A stretch of 61,268 nt of DNA from Methylophaga sp. UBA2689 (GCA_002354555.1 DELT01000056.1:24641-85908); one strand, 5' to 3'; positions 9,349 through 18,751 are shown, numbered from the stretch's first letter. Numbers and translations: made by a program. The notes: generated from the letters alone by a model not told the origin.

Positions 9349-10365
9349 TTAAATTTCATGCATTAGATCATGGATAAATTGCAGCTTTTTCTGCACTGCG
9401 GTAGACACCACAAATGGATAGGCATCAGCATTGCCGATACTTCTGTTCAACGCGTTCAACACCAACACCAGCTGCATCCATTCTGATAACCAGACATGAA
9501 ATTCCCGATCCGTTTCGGGGGGACGAATAACCTCAAATTCCACCGCTGTTTCCAGTGTTTCATGCATCAACAGATAATGTGCCCAGGTTTCAGCCCAGTC
9601 TTCCAATGCATGAGCACTGGCGTAGGCTGAAATAAACTCCTGCTGAAAATCTTCAGGAGGTCCAGCCTCGTAATAAGCTGCCAAAGCATGAGGATAATCA
9701 ATAGTGTCATCACCGAATAATGCTTTAAACGCATCATAAATCGGCTGGTTTTTTATCAGTTTTTCCCAGTAGAAATGCCCGATTTCATGACGGAAATGAC
9801 CTAATAACGTGCGATAAGGCTCATTCATGGCCTCCCGGGTTGCTTCACGATAGCTGTTATCAGCTTCTGAAGCATTTAACGTGATGATACCTGCCGCATG
9901 ACCACTGAAAACCTGCTCATGACCGTCAATCGGATTACTTATCTGGTCTTCCAGAAAATGAAACTGCAGTTGCTGTGTATCAGTGGATGGCCATTGATCT
10001 ATTGGTAAACCCAACCGGAGCAAGCCATACAGCATTCTCCTTTTAGCCGCTTCCAGTACCGACCAGCGTTTAACGTTATACGGGTAGTTCTGATTAGGTA
10101 TGACACGGGTTAACCGACAGGATAAGCATTGCGTAAAGTTATCATCCGCCTGCAGCAACCAGTTGCACTGCATCAAATGTTGATGATGTACACAGCGTTT
10201 ATAACGTTTGTCCGGATTTTCCACCGAACGGAACTGGCCTTTGTAAGGCTCGATACTGAGGATACTTTGCTGTTCGGTATCAAATCCTAAAATGCTGTTA
10301 CAGCTGTTGCAGTAGGTATTATCAAAAAAAACTTCTTGCCCGCAATGACAATAAAAACGTTTCAT
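9349..10365 (-). CDS. Zinc-ribbon putative zinc-binding metallopeptidase (DUF2248-type)
   Basis: A 338-residue cytoplasmic protein. The N-terminus has a zinc ribbon (Cys6/Cys8 with Cys19/Cys22) and a second Cys set at 58, 67, 80 and 83. The middle has a metallopeptidase-type HExxH motif, HEIGH at residues 193-197, followed by a helical region. The gene overlaps the alpha-E gene by 4 bases and is the last gene of a three-gene minus-strand operon. In other bacteria a transglutaminase-like protease often holds this place, so this one is probably the peptidase that pairs with the ATP-grasp ligase. Peptidase activity is predicted from the motif only. Confidence 0.85.
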   Translation of the reverse strand: MKRFYCHCGQEVFFDNTYCNSCNSILGFDTEQQSILSIEPYKGQFRSVENPDKRYKRCVHHQHLMQCNWLLQADDNFTQCLSCRLTRVIPNQNYPYNVKRWSVLEAAKRRMLYGLLRLGLPIDQWPSTDTQQLQFHFLEDQISNPIDGHEQVFSGHAAGIITLNASEADNSYREATREAMNEPYRTLLGHFRHEIGHFYWEKLIKNQPIYDAFKALFGDDTIDYPHALAAYYEAGPPEDFQQEFISAYASAHALEDWAETWAHYLLMHETLETAVEFEVIRPPETDREFHVWLSEWMQLVLVLNALNRSIGNADAYPFVVSTAVQKKLQFIHDLMHEI

Positions 10366-11303
10366 GCGACAGATCTATCGGGATGGAACCATTTTTGACT
10401 TATCTGAGAACTCAATTCAGCAAGTTTTGCCTGTAATTCATCCATCCGGGTATAAATCATCTCGGCTGGAAGCTCTTTCAGGTTTTCATTAAACATTTCA
10501 GACATAATTTTTTGATGATGTTCCAAAGTTGATGCTGCCTGTGGCAATGGCCATAAATACCGTCCAATTGCTTTAAGCGAAAAGAATAAAGAACGTGGAA
10601 AAGCCTCATCTCGAATCAGAAAAGTTAATACGCCATCGGCGTTAACGGATGAACTGTAAGTCTGAGTGTACATCTGCTGGGCACTTAATGCGCGTAATAA
10701 ATGTGTCCATAAAATCCCTTCTGCTGCACGCATTGATTCACTGCGGTTTTCAGCCATCAGTAATGAAGTCATTTCAAGGATGCGACTGGTCATATCGGCG
10801 CGTTCCAGATGCTTGGCCGTTTGCATAAAATGATAGGCATGGTTGCGGCTCATATGATTAACCAATATGCCCCACACGGTCTGACAGCGTTCCATAATGG
10901 TCAATAGCAATTGCTGACGGCGTCGACGATTACTGATCGCGGCCATTTCATTTTTAACCAATAGATACAGCTCATTTACCTGCTCCCAGGTTTCTTCCGG
11001 AAGGATGTCTAACGAGGTTCGGGCATTTTCCCGAACGGCGGATAATGAATTAAGTAACGATATCGGGTTATTGGGTTCCGCCAGCAAAAATTGCATCACA
11101 TTATTTTCATTAATTTGTTCAAAGTTGGCGTGATAAAACATTTCAGCATCAAAAATAGTGACTAAGGTAAACCAGTCAATTTCGACGTCTCTGGGCAAAT
11201 CCATCAGCAACCCGGTATGGACATTGATTAAACGGGCGGTATTTTCGACCCGCTCCAGATATCTGGCCAACCAATAAACCCGTTCAGCAACCCGCGACAA
11301 CAT
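10362..11303 (-). CDS. Alpha-E domain protein
   Basis: A 313-residue, almost wholly helical protein of the alpha-E family. It opens with the family signature MLSRVAERVYWLARYLERVENTAR-like segment and keeps the RRR and HLERADMTSR patches. Alpha-E proteins are always found beside or fused to circularly permuted ATP-grasp proteins, as here, where the two genes overlap by one base. They are thought to act with the ligase in making or attaching a peptide-like product, but no reaction has been proven. Part of the ATP-grasp / alpha-E / metallopeptidase operon opposite Anbu. Confidence 0.9.
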   Translation of the reverse strand: MLSRVAERVYWLARYLERVENTARLINVHTGLLMDLPRDVEIDWFTLVTIFDAEMFYHANFEQINENNVMQFLLAEPNNPISLLNSLSAVRENARTSLDILPEETWEQVNELYLLVKNEMAAISNRRRRQQLLLTIMERCQTVWGILVNHMSRNHAYHFMQTAKHLERADMTSRILEMTSLLMAENRSESMRAAEGILWTHLLRALSAQQMYTQTYSSSVNADGVLTFLIRDEAFPRSLFFSLKAIGRYLWPLPQAASTLEHHQKIMSEMFNENLKELPAEMIYTRMDELQAKLAELSSQISQKWFHPDRSVA

Positions 11304-12772
11304 CAGTTAAGCCCTCCAAAATGTGAGTCATCCACTATCCAGGTGTCTTTGCTGCCGCCACCCTGTGAAGAGTTGACGACTAACGAACCTTTGACAAGGG
11401 CAACACGTGTTAAGCCTCCGGGCGTGACATAGTTATTTTTACCGGACAGGATAAATGGCCGTAAATCTACATGACGAGGCGCAATATGATCGCCGCAGCT
11501 GGTGGGTGATACCGACAATTTGAGGGTCGGTTGAGCAATATAGTTATTGGGATCGGCAATTAATAGCTGGCGAAACTCTTCAATTTTCTCTTCACTGGAA
11601 TGCGGCCCGACCAGCATGCCATAACCACCAGACTCATTAGCAGGTTTGACGACAAGATCCGGCAAATTGTCGAGAACGTGCTGAAGTTGGTGCGGATCTC
11701 GACACATCCAGGTCGGTACGTTGGGCAATAAGGGTTCTTCGTTAAGGTAATAGCGAATCATTGCCGGCACATAGGCATAGATCACTTTATCGTCAGCAAC
11801 ACCGCAGCCGGGCGCATTGGCAATAGCCACTTTCCCTTCACGCCAGGCTTGCATAATTCCGGGAATGCCAAGTGTGGAATCCTCTCGGAACACCAGCGGG
11901 TCAATAAAATCATCATCTATGCGTCGATAAATGACATCAACTCGTTCGAGGCCATGAATGGTTTTCATATAGACATAACCATCATTGCCAACGGTCAAAT
12001 CGGCGCCTTCCAACAAGATCAACCCCGCTTGCTGAGCTAATGCGGCATGCTCAAAGTAAGCTGAGTTATAGATTCCCGGCGTTAGTAAAACCATTTTTGG
12101 ATGGGATACGTCGTCCGGTGCCAGCGAAGCCAGCATTGCTGAAAGATGTGATGGATAATCATTTACCGGGCTGATATGCAGTAATTTGAATAATTCCGGT
12201 AATACCCGTTTGGTGGTTTTGCGGTTTTCCAGCATATAGGCCACACCGGATGGCACACGCAAATTGTCTTCCAAAACATACATCGTGCCGCTGTCATCAC
12301 GCACTAAATCCGAACCGCAAATATGCGCCCAAATGCCATGCGCCGGTTGCATGCCTTTGCATTGAGGTCGGTAACCTTTGGATTGCAAAACAACATCTTC
12401 CGGAATCAACCCATCTCGAATAATATTGCCATCGTTGTAAATATCATTGATGAACATATTTAAGGCACGAATTCGTTGCACCAGCCCCTTTTCGGTGCAG
12501 TCCCATTCACCTTTGGGAATGATGCGGGGAATGATATCGAAGGGCCAGGCACGATCAATATTACCGGCGTCGCTATACACCGTGAAGGTAATCCCCCGCT
12601 CAAGAATTTCGAGTTCAGAATCAACTATACGCTGCGCGAATGCCTCTTTACGCATGGATTTCAGATAATCCAGCAGTTTATAACTGAAGTGTCTTGGCTG
12701 ATGTTGGTCGTACATCAGCTCATCGTAGAACTCTCCGGGATCATAATCACGCCACAGCTGCATCATGCTCAT
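11303..12772 (-). CDS. Circularly permuted type 2 ATP-grasp protein
   Basis: A 489-residue ATP-dependent ligase-like protein of the circularly permuted ATP-grasp family. Segments seen include RIIPKGEWDCTEKGLVQR near residue 85, CGSDLVRDDSG and VLEDNLRVPSGVAYMLENR near 150-185, and VVKPANESGGYGM near 375, a glycine-rich ATP loop. Family members are predicted to form amide bonds, perhaps peptide tags processed by Anbu or by the partner peptidase. It is first in its operon. The ATG has AAGGG just upstream; a second ATG two codons in has better spacing. Confidence 0.92.
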   Translation of the reverse strand: MSMMQLWRDYDPGEFYDELMYDQHQPRHFSYKLLDYLKSMRKEAFAQRIVDSELEILERGITFTVYSDAGNIDRAWPFDIIPRIIPKGEWDCTEKGLVQRIRALNMFINDIYNDGNIIRDGLIPEDVVLQSKGYRPQCKGMQPAHGIWAHICGSDLVRDDSGTMYVLEDNLRVPSGVAYMLENRKTTKRVLPELFKLLHISPVNDYPSHLSAMLASLAPDDVSHPKMVLLTPGIYNSAYFEHAALAQQAGLILLEGADLTVGNDGYVYMKTIHGLERVDVIYRRIDDDFIDPLVFREDSTLGIPGIMQAWREGKVAIANAPGCGVADDKVIYAYVPAMIRYYLNEEPLLPNVPTWMCRDPHQLQHVLDNLPDLVVKPANESGGYGMLVGPHSSEEKIEEFRQLLIADPNNYIAQPTLKLSVSPTSCGDHIAPRHVDLRPFILSGKNNYVTPGGLTRVALVKGSLVVNSSQGGGSKDTWIVDDSHFGGLN

Positions 12773-12868
12773 TTCCCTTCTTCAGATAGTCATGATAATG
12801 GGACTGCAATAGTTATGCCCTAAATCCTGGCCAAGCCCTAATGCATCCCATCACATGATTTGTTTGTC

Positions 12869-12900
12869 TTTTATATCCACCAGCAGTGGTGGATATAAAA
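12869..12900. terminator. Perfect 13-bp inverted repeat, possible terminator or operator
   Basis: TTTTATATCCACC and its exact complement enclose a 6-base loop. It lies 30 bases past the stop of the minus-strand lipoprotein gene and about 96 bases before the ATP-grasp start, so it could end the first transcript. It lacks a clear U-tract on the minus strand, so an operator role for the ATP-grasp operon is the alternative. Confidence 0.45.
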
Positions 12901-12930
12901 ATCAACAGACTCCAGCTTATTCATAGGTAA

Positions 12931-13425
12931 TTACTGCTGTAATAAGGCAGCCCAGCCTTTTTTCTGCATACAGCCTAATAATCCACGGGTAACCAGGCTC
13001 ATATTCGCTTCAGGCGAGTGTTCTTCACCTAATTCAGCTGTACAGGCTTTACTGTCATTCATTAATTTTTCCGGTCCAGCACCCGCACGCCACCAGGAAT
13101 TAACCTGTAATTTTTCCATAGGATCCGCAGGTTTATCGTCAATTTCTGCCATGGCATCATCCGCTATCGAAATGGTTTTGCTTTCACCTCGACTTAGCGG
13201 AATCAAGGGCTTATCTGCACTAACGACTAACCAGCCTTGCTGTTGCAAGCATTGATCAATTTCTTTTTCAGAACGGAACTCTGTCTCACAGCGATCTTTT
13301 TCACTTTGAAAATCTGTCGCAGTCGCGCCCCGTTTATAACTGAATTCTCCCCCACAACCCGAAATGACTAACACGCTACTGAACAAAATCAGCGAACCGA
13401 TTACCTGAATGCTTTGGGGTTTCAT
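12931..13425 (-). CDS. Hypothetical lipoprotein
   Basis: A 164-residue putative lipoprotein. The signal peptide ends in a lipobox before Cys24 (VISGCGG). The mature part has four further Cys residues (near 47, 59, 128 and 152), a likely pair of disulfides, and the segment LQQQGW is echoed near the C-terminus by MQKKGW. This hints at two related small helical repeats, each with a Cys. A GGAGG-like site precedes the ATG. It is transcribed away from the formamide operon, so the roughly 200 bases between it and the porin hold divergent promoters. I do not recognise the family. Confidence 0.65.
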   Translation of the reverse strand: MKPQSIQVIGSLILFSSVLVISGCGGEFSYKRGATATDFQSEKDRCETEFRSEKEIDQCLQQQGWLVVSADKPLIPLSRGESKTISIADDAMAEIDDKPADPMEKLQVNSWWRAGAGPEKLMNDSKACTAELGEEHSPEANMSLVTRGLLGCMQKKGWAALLQQ

Positions 13426-13622
13426 TTTTCCTCCTTAACAACCTGTTATTTGAAAGCGTGTTCTCAGAGTAACTGAAACCCTGCGTAACCCATGTACGCA
13501 ATTTGACGTATTTAAGCACCAGAGCCGGCTGACTAGTATGGCTCTCGAAATGAATGGTTGATGAGCACCGAGGCGAATTCAACAAAACGCTTAATTCTGG
13601 TGAGATTTTCGGGAGAAGAAAA

Positions 13623-14741
13623 ATGAAAAAACTGAACAAAGTTGCATATCTGGTCGCCTTGGCCACAACCACTACTCTGGCCCCAGTGGCGACTACTCAT
13701 GCTGCTGGCACGATTACTTTTGGTGAAGATCAGTATGTCAGTGTTGGTTTTGGTTTGCGTGGCAGCTATAGCAATCTTGAAGATGCCGCAAATGATGGCG
13801 GCAATACTAATGATTTTGAGCTGGACAGTGCACGTTTGTATGTTTCGGGTTCATTAAATAAATACATCAAAGGGATGTTCAACTCTGAAAAATCAGGTGG
13901 AAATGATTCTTTCCAGATTATTGATGCGGCCGGTATTTTCCAATTTACCCCAGATATGGCGATTTGGGCAGGTCGTTTCCTGTCACCAAGCAGTCGGGCA
14001 AATATGGCAGGCCCTTACTACACATCAGGTGATGGTTATTGGGCAAATATTACTGCACGTTACGGCTGGAATGGCGGCACTATCGGTCGTGATGATGGTG
14101 TAGCTCTGGTCGCCACTGCATTTGACCAACGCCTGGCTTATTCTTTCGGCGCTTTTGAAGCTGACAAGATTTTTGAATTCAGTGGTGTTGGAGACGTTAC
14201 CAATAATGCCAATCAAGATGATGACCTCATGTATGCCGGGCGCTTGCAATACAGCTTCTGGGATAAAGAGCCTGGATACTACGGCACAGGTAACTATCTA
14301 GGCACCAAAGATATATTCACTATTGGTTTAGCAGGCCGTCATAAAGGCGATGGTTCAGCTTCAGCAACTGAAGTAGGTGATTACTCACAGTGGACAGTTG
14401 ATTTGCTCATTGAGAAGAAACTGGCAGCAGGTGCTGTATCGCTGGAAGCCGCCTATTTCGATTATGACACTGATGATGTCTTCCTATCAGAGCAGGGCGA
14501 TGCTTATTACGTAAGTACTGGTTACATCTTTAACCAAAAAGTTGGCTGGGGCCAATTTATGCCATTCGTTCGCTACCAAAGTTTTGATTCTGATGCTGGT
14601 GAAACCGAGCGTACAGATTTTGGTGTGAACTACTTCATTGATGGCTATAACGCATCTGTTACCGCAGTTTATCGTGATCTGGAAAGGGATGGCTTAGCTG
14701 ATCAAGATCAATTCGTCGTTTCAATGCAGCTGCAATTTTAA
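13623..14741 (+). CDS. fmdC: Outer-membrane porin of the amide/urea operon (FmdC-like)
   Basis: A 372-residue porin. The ATG at 13623 follows a GGGAGAAG site and starts a clear Sec signal (MKKLNKVAYLVALATT, cleavage after THAA). The mature protein is Asp- and Gly-rich with alternating aromatic beta strands and ends in VSMQLQF, the C-terminal Phe signature for outer-membrane assembly. It lies 46 bases before fmdA. Methylophilus methylotrophus has a porin, FmdC, induced by short-chain amides and urea and encoded with fmdA and fmdB. The shared position is the reason for the symbol here; sequence alone says only 'porin'. It probably widens outer-membrane entry of formamide and urea. Confidence 0.75.
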   Translation: MKKLNKVAYLVALATTTTLAPVATTHAAGTITFGEDQYVSVGFGLRGSYSNLEDAANDGGNTNDFELDSARLYVSGSLNKYIKGMFNSEKSGGNDSFQIIDAAGIFQFTPDMAIWAGRFLSPSSRANMAGPYYTSGDGYWANITARYGWNGGTIGRDDGVALVATAFDQRLAYSFGAFEADKIFEFSGVGDVTNNANQDDDLMYAGRLQYSFWDKEPGYYGTGNYLGTKDIFTIGLAGRHKGDGSASATEVGDYSQWTVDLLIEKKLAAGAVSLEAAYFDYDTDDVFLSEQGDAYYVSTGYIFNQKVGWGQFMPFVRYQSFDSDAGETERTDFGVNYFIDGYNASVTAVYRDLERDGLADQDQFVVSMQLQF

Positions 14742-14787
14742 TCCAAATATTACCTAGAAAAACGTTTCTTCAACGTAGGAGATACCG

Positions 14788-16011
14788 ATGAAAACATTAG
14801 TAAAACTTGATTTAGATAAAAAGCCCTGGGAACAGGACGGTCAAATCCATAATCGCTGGCATCCTGATATTCCGATGATTGCCATGGTCAAACCGGGCGA
14901 TGAATTCCGTGTGGAATGTATGGATTGGACTGGTGGCCAGATCGGTAACAACGACAGTGCCAATGACATTCGTGATGTGGACTTGTTACAAGTCCATTAT
15001 CTCAGTGGCCCGATTGGGGTGGAAGGTGCAGAGCCTGGTGATTTGATGGTGGTCGACATCTTAGATGTCGGTACTTTTGAAGATTCACAATGGGGTTTTA
15101 ACGCCTTCTTTTCAAAAGAAAATGGCGGTGGGTTTTTAACCGATCATTACCCTGAAGCACGTAAATCCATCTGGGATTTTAGCGGTATTTACACCACTTC
15201 ACGTCATGTGCCGAACGTTAAATTCGCAGGCATTATGCACCCCGGTTTGATTGGTTGTTTGCCATCGAAAGAGATGTTGGCCGAATGGAACAAACGTGAA
15301 GCAGAATTGATTGCAACCGAACCGGATCGGGTTCCACCTTTAGCACTGCCACCAAATGAACAGGCTGCAGTAATGGGGCGTTTAAAAGGTGATGAAGCAT
15401 CTAAAGCAGCAAAAGAAGGTGCCCGTACCGTTCCCCCACGTGAGCATGGCGGTAACTGCGATATCAAGGATTTGACCAAAGGTTCAAAAATCTACTTCCC
15501 GGTTTATGTGAAAGATGGTGGCTTGTCCATGGGCGACCTTCACTTTTCACAAGGTGATGGCGAAATCACTTTCTGTGGTGCTATCGAAATGGCCGGTTAT
15601 CTGGATATCAAGGTTAGCCTGATTAAAGACGGTGTGAAGAAATACGGCATTAAAAACCCACTGTTCAAAAACAGTCCTTTAACACCGACTTACAGTGACT
15701 TCCTGATGTTTGAAGGGATTTCAGTTGATGAGCAAGGTAAACAGCATTATCTGGATGTACATGTTGCTTATCGTCAAGCCTGCCTGAATGCCATCGAATA
15801 TTTGAAGAAATTCGGTTACACAGGTGAGCAAGCACTATCGATTCTAGGTACCGCCCCGGTTCAGGGTCATATTAGCGGCGTAGTGGATATTCCGAATGCC
15901 TGTGCCACGTTGTGGATTCCGACCGAAATCTTTGATTTCAACATCAACCCGACGGCAGATGGCCCATCACAATTTGTCACCCAGGGCTTTGACTTAAGTT
16001 CGACTTCTTAA
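14788..16011 (+). CDS. fmdA: Formamidase (acetamidase/formamidase family)
   Basis: A 407-residue cytoplasmic amidase that hydrolyses formamide, and more weakly other short amides, to ammonia and the carboxylic acid. The length matches methylotroph FmdA. The family signatures HNRWHPDIP near residue 22, DWTGGQIGNNDS near 48-58 and HGGNCDIKDL near 220 are visible. A GTAGGAG ribosome binding site precedes the ATG. Formamide yields ammonium plus formate, so a methylotroph gains nitrogen and an oxidisable C1 compound. The fmdB gene follows after 16 bases. Confidence is high. Confidence 0.95.
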   Translation: MKTLVKLDLDKKPWEQDGQIHNRWHPDIPMIAMVKPGDEFRVECMDWTGGQIGNNDSANDIRDVDLLQVHYLSGPIGVEGAEPGDLMVVDILDVGTFEDSQWGFNAFFSKENGGGFLTDHYPEARKSIWDFSGIYTTSRHVPNVKFAGIMHPGLIGCLPSKEMLAEWNKREAELIATEPDRVPPLALPPNEQAAVMGRLKGDEASKAAKEGARTVPPREHGGNCDIKDLTKGSKIYFPVYVKDGGLSMGDLHFSQGDGEITFCGAIEMAGYLDIKVSLIKDGVKKYGIKNPLFKNSPLTPTYSDFLMFEGISVDEQGKQHYLDVHVAYRQACLNAIEYLKKFGYTGEQALSILGTAPVQGHISGVVDIPNACATLWIPTEIFDFNINPTADGPSQFVTQGFDLSSTS

Positions 16012-16027
16012 GACGGGACATCACGTT

Positions 16028-16384
16028 ATGCCGATATATGACTACCGATGTGAGCATTGTGGCGATTTCAGCGCGCTTCGCAAAATGAGTGAAGCCGACG
16101 AATCGGTGGAATGTGTTGAATGTGGCGAGACGGCGGTACGAGTTATCAGCGCACCCTATCTTGCCCTGATGGACCGTAACACGCGAGTTGCAAACGAGCG
16201 CAATGAAAAGTCAGCTCATGAACCAAAACAAGTGCGACGTTCCAGCTGCGGTTGTTCAGGAACCCACACGTGTAAAACCGATACCACTGATAAAGCCAAA
16301 AAAGCAGCTCAGGCCAAAAGTAACCCCAACGGCCTGATGATGCAGACCAAGAAAACCGCAAGACCCTGGATGCTCGGACATTGA
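16028..16384 (+). CDS. fmdB: FmdB zinc-ribbon protein of the formamidase operon
   Basis: A 118-residue protein of the FmdB family. The N-terminal zinc ribbon has two CxxC pairs (CEHCGDF and CVECGE) at residues 8-35, preceded by the typical MPIYDYRC start. A second Cys patch (CGCSGTHTC) lies near 75-83, and the tail is Lys/Gln-rich. In M. methylotrophus fmdB follows fmdA and was proposed as a regulator, but the general function of this zinc-ribbon family is unproven. It is placed between the formamidase and the urea/amide transporter genes. Confidence 0.87.
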   Translation: MPIYDYRCEHCGDFSALRKMSEADESVECVECGETAVRVISAPYLALMDRNTRVANERNEKSAHEPKQVRRSSCGCSGTHTCKTDTTDKAKKAAQAKSNPNGLMMQTKKTARPWMLGH

Positions 16385-16447
16385 GCTCCAAGAAAAACCG
16401 TTCGGAACAACGCTGTTCACTCTAAATTTGCTAACAGGAGATACACG

Positions 16448-17698
16448 ATGAGTTACTTCAGTCGACGAAAATTTTTAGGTAAAACCGGAGCACTGTTAAG
16501 TGCAATGGTGGCTGCTGGATTTATTACCAGTAGTGCGATGGCAGCGGATTATCCGACTGCTGAAGTCAATACTACCGGACTTGCAGTGACAGATGACACT
16601 GTAACCGTAGGGATCTTGCATTCATTAACCGGCACCATGGCGATCAGTGAAACCGGTGCCCAGGAAGCCGAAAAGCTTGCCATCAAACAGATCAATGAAA
16701 GTGGCGGTATCCTCGGCCGCCAGATTGAGATCATTCAGGAAGATGGTGCCAGCGACTGGCCCACATTTGCTGAGAAATCCAGAAAGTTACTGGTGAATGA
16801 TAATGTAGCGGCAGTTTTCGGTTGCTGGACATCGGCGTCACGTAAAGCCGCTTTGCCAGTTTTTGAGAAAGAAAACGGTTTGTTGTATTACCCGACTTTC
16901 TATGAAGGACTGGAACAATCCAAAAACGTTATCTACACCGGTCAAGAGGCCACTCAACAGATCCTTGCCGGTCTGGACTGGGTTGCTGAAGAAAAAGATG
17001 CCAAAACCTTTTATCTGATTGGTTCTGACTACATCTGGCCACGTACTTCAATGAAGATCGCTCGTATCCATATCGAAAAAGTACTGGGCGGTAAAGTGGT
17101 GGGTGAAGAGTACAAACCATTAGGTGATACCCAGTTTGGTTCAGTTATCAACAAAATCCGTCTGAAAAAACCTGACGTTATCTTCGCCGCAGTTGTGGGC
17201 GGCAGTAACGTTGCCTGGTTCAAACAGCTGAACGCTGCCGGTATCACAGCAGATAAACAAACGCTGTTGACCCTGTCTGTGACTGAAGATGAAGTTTTGG
17301 GTATCGGTGGTGAAAACCTGGAAGGCTTCTACTCGGTTATGAAGTATTTCCAAAGCCAGGACAATCCGAACAACGTTGCATTTGTAGAAGCATTTAAAGA
17401 AATGCATGGCGAAGACAGCGTTATCGGTGATGTGACTCAGGCCGCTTACCTTGGCCCATGGTTGTGGAAAGCAGCAGTCGAGAAAGCTGGAAGTTTTGAT
17501 GTGGATAAAGTTGTTGCCGCATCTGAAGAAGGTGATATCGAGCTGACTACAGCGCCTGAAGGTTACGTCAAACTGCATCCTAATCATCACTTATGGAGCA
17601 AAACCCGTATTGGTAAATGGAACAAAGACGGTCAGGCAGAAGTGGTTTATACCTCTGATCTGATTGAGCCAAACCCATTCCCAGAAGGTTACCAATAG
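16448..17698 (+). CDS. urtA: Urea/short-chain amide ABC transporter substrate-binding protein
   Basis: A 416-residue periplasmic binding protein of the UrtA/FmdD family (branched-chain amino-acid type fold). It starts with a twin-arginine-like signal (SRRKFLGK) and a hydrophobic stretch ending SSAMAAD, so export may be by Tat. The mature part has LHSLTGTMAISE near 58 and DWPTFAEKSRKLL, both typical of urea-binding members. A CAGGAG site lies upstream of the ATG. It serves the UrtBCDE permease encoded next. The equivalent gene in M. methylotrophus (fmdD) binds urea and short amides, so dual specificity is likely here. Confidence 0.93.
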   Translation: MSYFSRRKFLGKTGALLSAMVAAGFITSSAMAADYPTAEVNTTGLAVTDDTVTVGILHSLTGTMAISETGAQEAEKLAIKQINESGGILGRQIEIIQEDGASDWPTFAEKSRKLLVNDNVAAVFGCWTSASRKAALPVFEKENGLLYYPTFYEGLEQSKNVIYTGQEATQQILAGLDWVAEEKDAKTFYLIGSDYIWPRTSMKIARIHIEKVLGGKVVGEEYKPLGDTQFGSVINKIRLKKPDVIFAAVVGGSNVAWFKQLNAAGITADKQTLLTLSVTEDEVLGIGGENLEGFYSVMKYFQSQDNPNNVAFVEAFKEMHGEDSVIGDVTQAAYLGPWLWKAAVEKAGSFDVDKVVAASEEGDIELTTAPEGYVKLHPNHHLWSKTRIGKWNKDGQAEVVYTSDLIEPNPFPEGYQ

Positions 17699-17721
17699 AT
17701 CGAAATAGAACGTTCGCAAAA

Positions 17722-17781
17722 GCAGGCTGGTCCTTGACCAGCCTGCCAAGTGACAGAAGAGCGAAAGGTTGTTCAACCTTT
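17722..17781 (+). promoter_or_regulatory. Tandem stem-loops between urtA and urtB
   Basis: Two hairpins fill the 115-base gap. The first has an 11-bp perfect stem with a 3-base loop (GCAGGCTGGTC at 17722-17732 with 17736-17746). The second has an 8-bp stem, AAAGGTTG with CAACCTTT (17764-17781). Neither is followed by a T run. As in malE-malF-type operons, they may protect urtA mRNA or thin out transcription so that binding protein exceeds permease. Confidence 0.55.
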
Positions 17782-17813
17782 GATTAACGAGTAAATGTTA
17801 CGGAGTATCCGTT

Positions 17814-18737
17814 ATGGGTGAGTATTCAGTACAGGAATTGACTTCAATTCTAGCCATGCAGGGCTTTGCCGGTATCAGTCTGTTCAGTGTATTACTGCTG
17901 ATGGCACTAGGATTGGCAATTATTTTTGGACAGATGGGTGTTATCAATATGGCCCATGGTGAATTTATGGCGATGGGTGCCTATACAACTTACCTTCTCT
18001 CCGTAGTCACGGAAAGCTATTTTCCAGCGTTTATGAACTACTACTTTTTATTTGCAATTGTAGTTTCCTTCCTAGTGGCCGGGCTATTTGGCTACCTCAC
18101 AGAATTTGTGCTGATCAGGCATCTTTATAAGCGACCCTTGGATACGTTATTGGCGACCTGGGGATTGAGTCTGATTATGCAGCAGTCGTTTCGTTCAATT
18201 TTTGGAGCACGCGAAGTCAGCCCGACGTTACCAGATTGGTTGATGGGTTCCTGGATGCCGACAGAAACGATATTTATTCCAATTAATGGCATGTTTGTTT
18301 TAGGTCTGACCACTTTGGTCACTATCGGTGTGTTTTTGCTGATGTATCGCTCGAGCTGGGGGTTGAATGTGCGGGCGACTACACAGAACCGGGTCATGAG
18401 TGGCGCCGTCGGTATTAATACCAAACAGGTTGATCGCCTGACCTTCGCGCTGGGTTGCGGTATTGCCGGTATTGCCGGTGCAGCATTTACCACTATTGCT
18501 TCTACAGGACCGACATCAGGTTCTTTATATATTGTTGATACCTTTATGGTTGTGGTCTTTGGTGGTGCAGCCAGTCTGTTCGGCACCATTGCCTCAGCAT
18601 TCACCATCGCTCAGGCGCAATCCATTCTGGAGTTCTTTATCAGCGGCTCGATGGCGAAAGTATTTACCTTGCTGGCTTTGGTCATCATTTTGATGATGCG
18701 TCCTGAAGGTTTGTTCTCAATCAAAGTTCGTAAATAA
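17814..18737 (+). CDS. urtB: Urea ABC transporter permease UrtB
   Basis: An inner-membrane permease of the LivH/UrtB class, 307 residues with about eight helices. MAHGEFMAMGAY near residue 47 and the EAA-like loop NVRATTQNRVMSGAVGI near 185-200 are typical. CGGAGTATCC precedes the ATG. It pairs with UrtC to form the channel through which urea or amide, delivered by UrtA, enters, powered by UrtD and UrtE. UrtB of many bacteria has a longer N-terminal extension; this short form is like FmdE of methylotrophs. Confidence 0.92.
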   Translation: MGEYSVQELTSILAMQGFAGISLFSVLLLMALGLAIIFGQMGVINMAHGEFMAMGAYTTYLLSVVTESYFPAFMNYYFLFAIVVSFLVAGLFGYLTEFVLIRHLYKRPLDTLLATWGLSLIMQQSFRSIFGAREVSPTLPDWLMGSWMPTETIFIPINGMFVLGLTTLVTIGVFLLMYRSSWGLNVRATTQNRVMSGAVGINTKQVDRLTFALGCGIAGIAGAAFTTIASTGPTSGSLYIVDTFMVVVFGGAASLFGTIASAFTIAQAQSILEFFISGSMAKVFTLLALVIILMMRPEGLFSIKVRK

Positions 18738-18751
18738 CCAGCAGGAGATAA

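Noticed and set aside
13425..13622. Sigma-54 promoter for the amide/urea block
   Set aside because: No TGGCAC-N5-TTGC element could be found by eye, so none is claimed.
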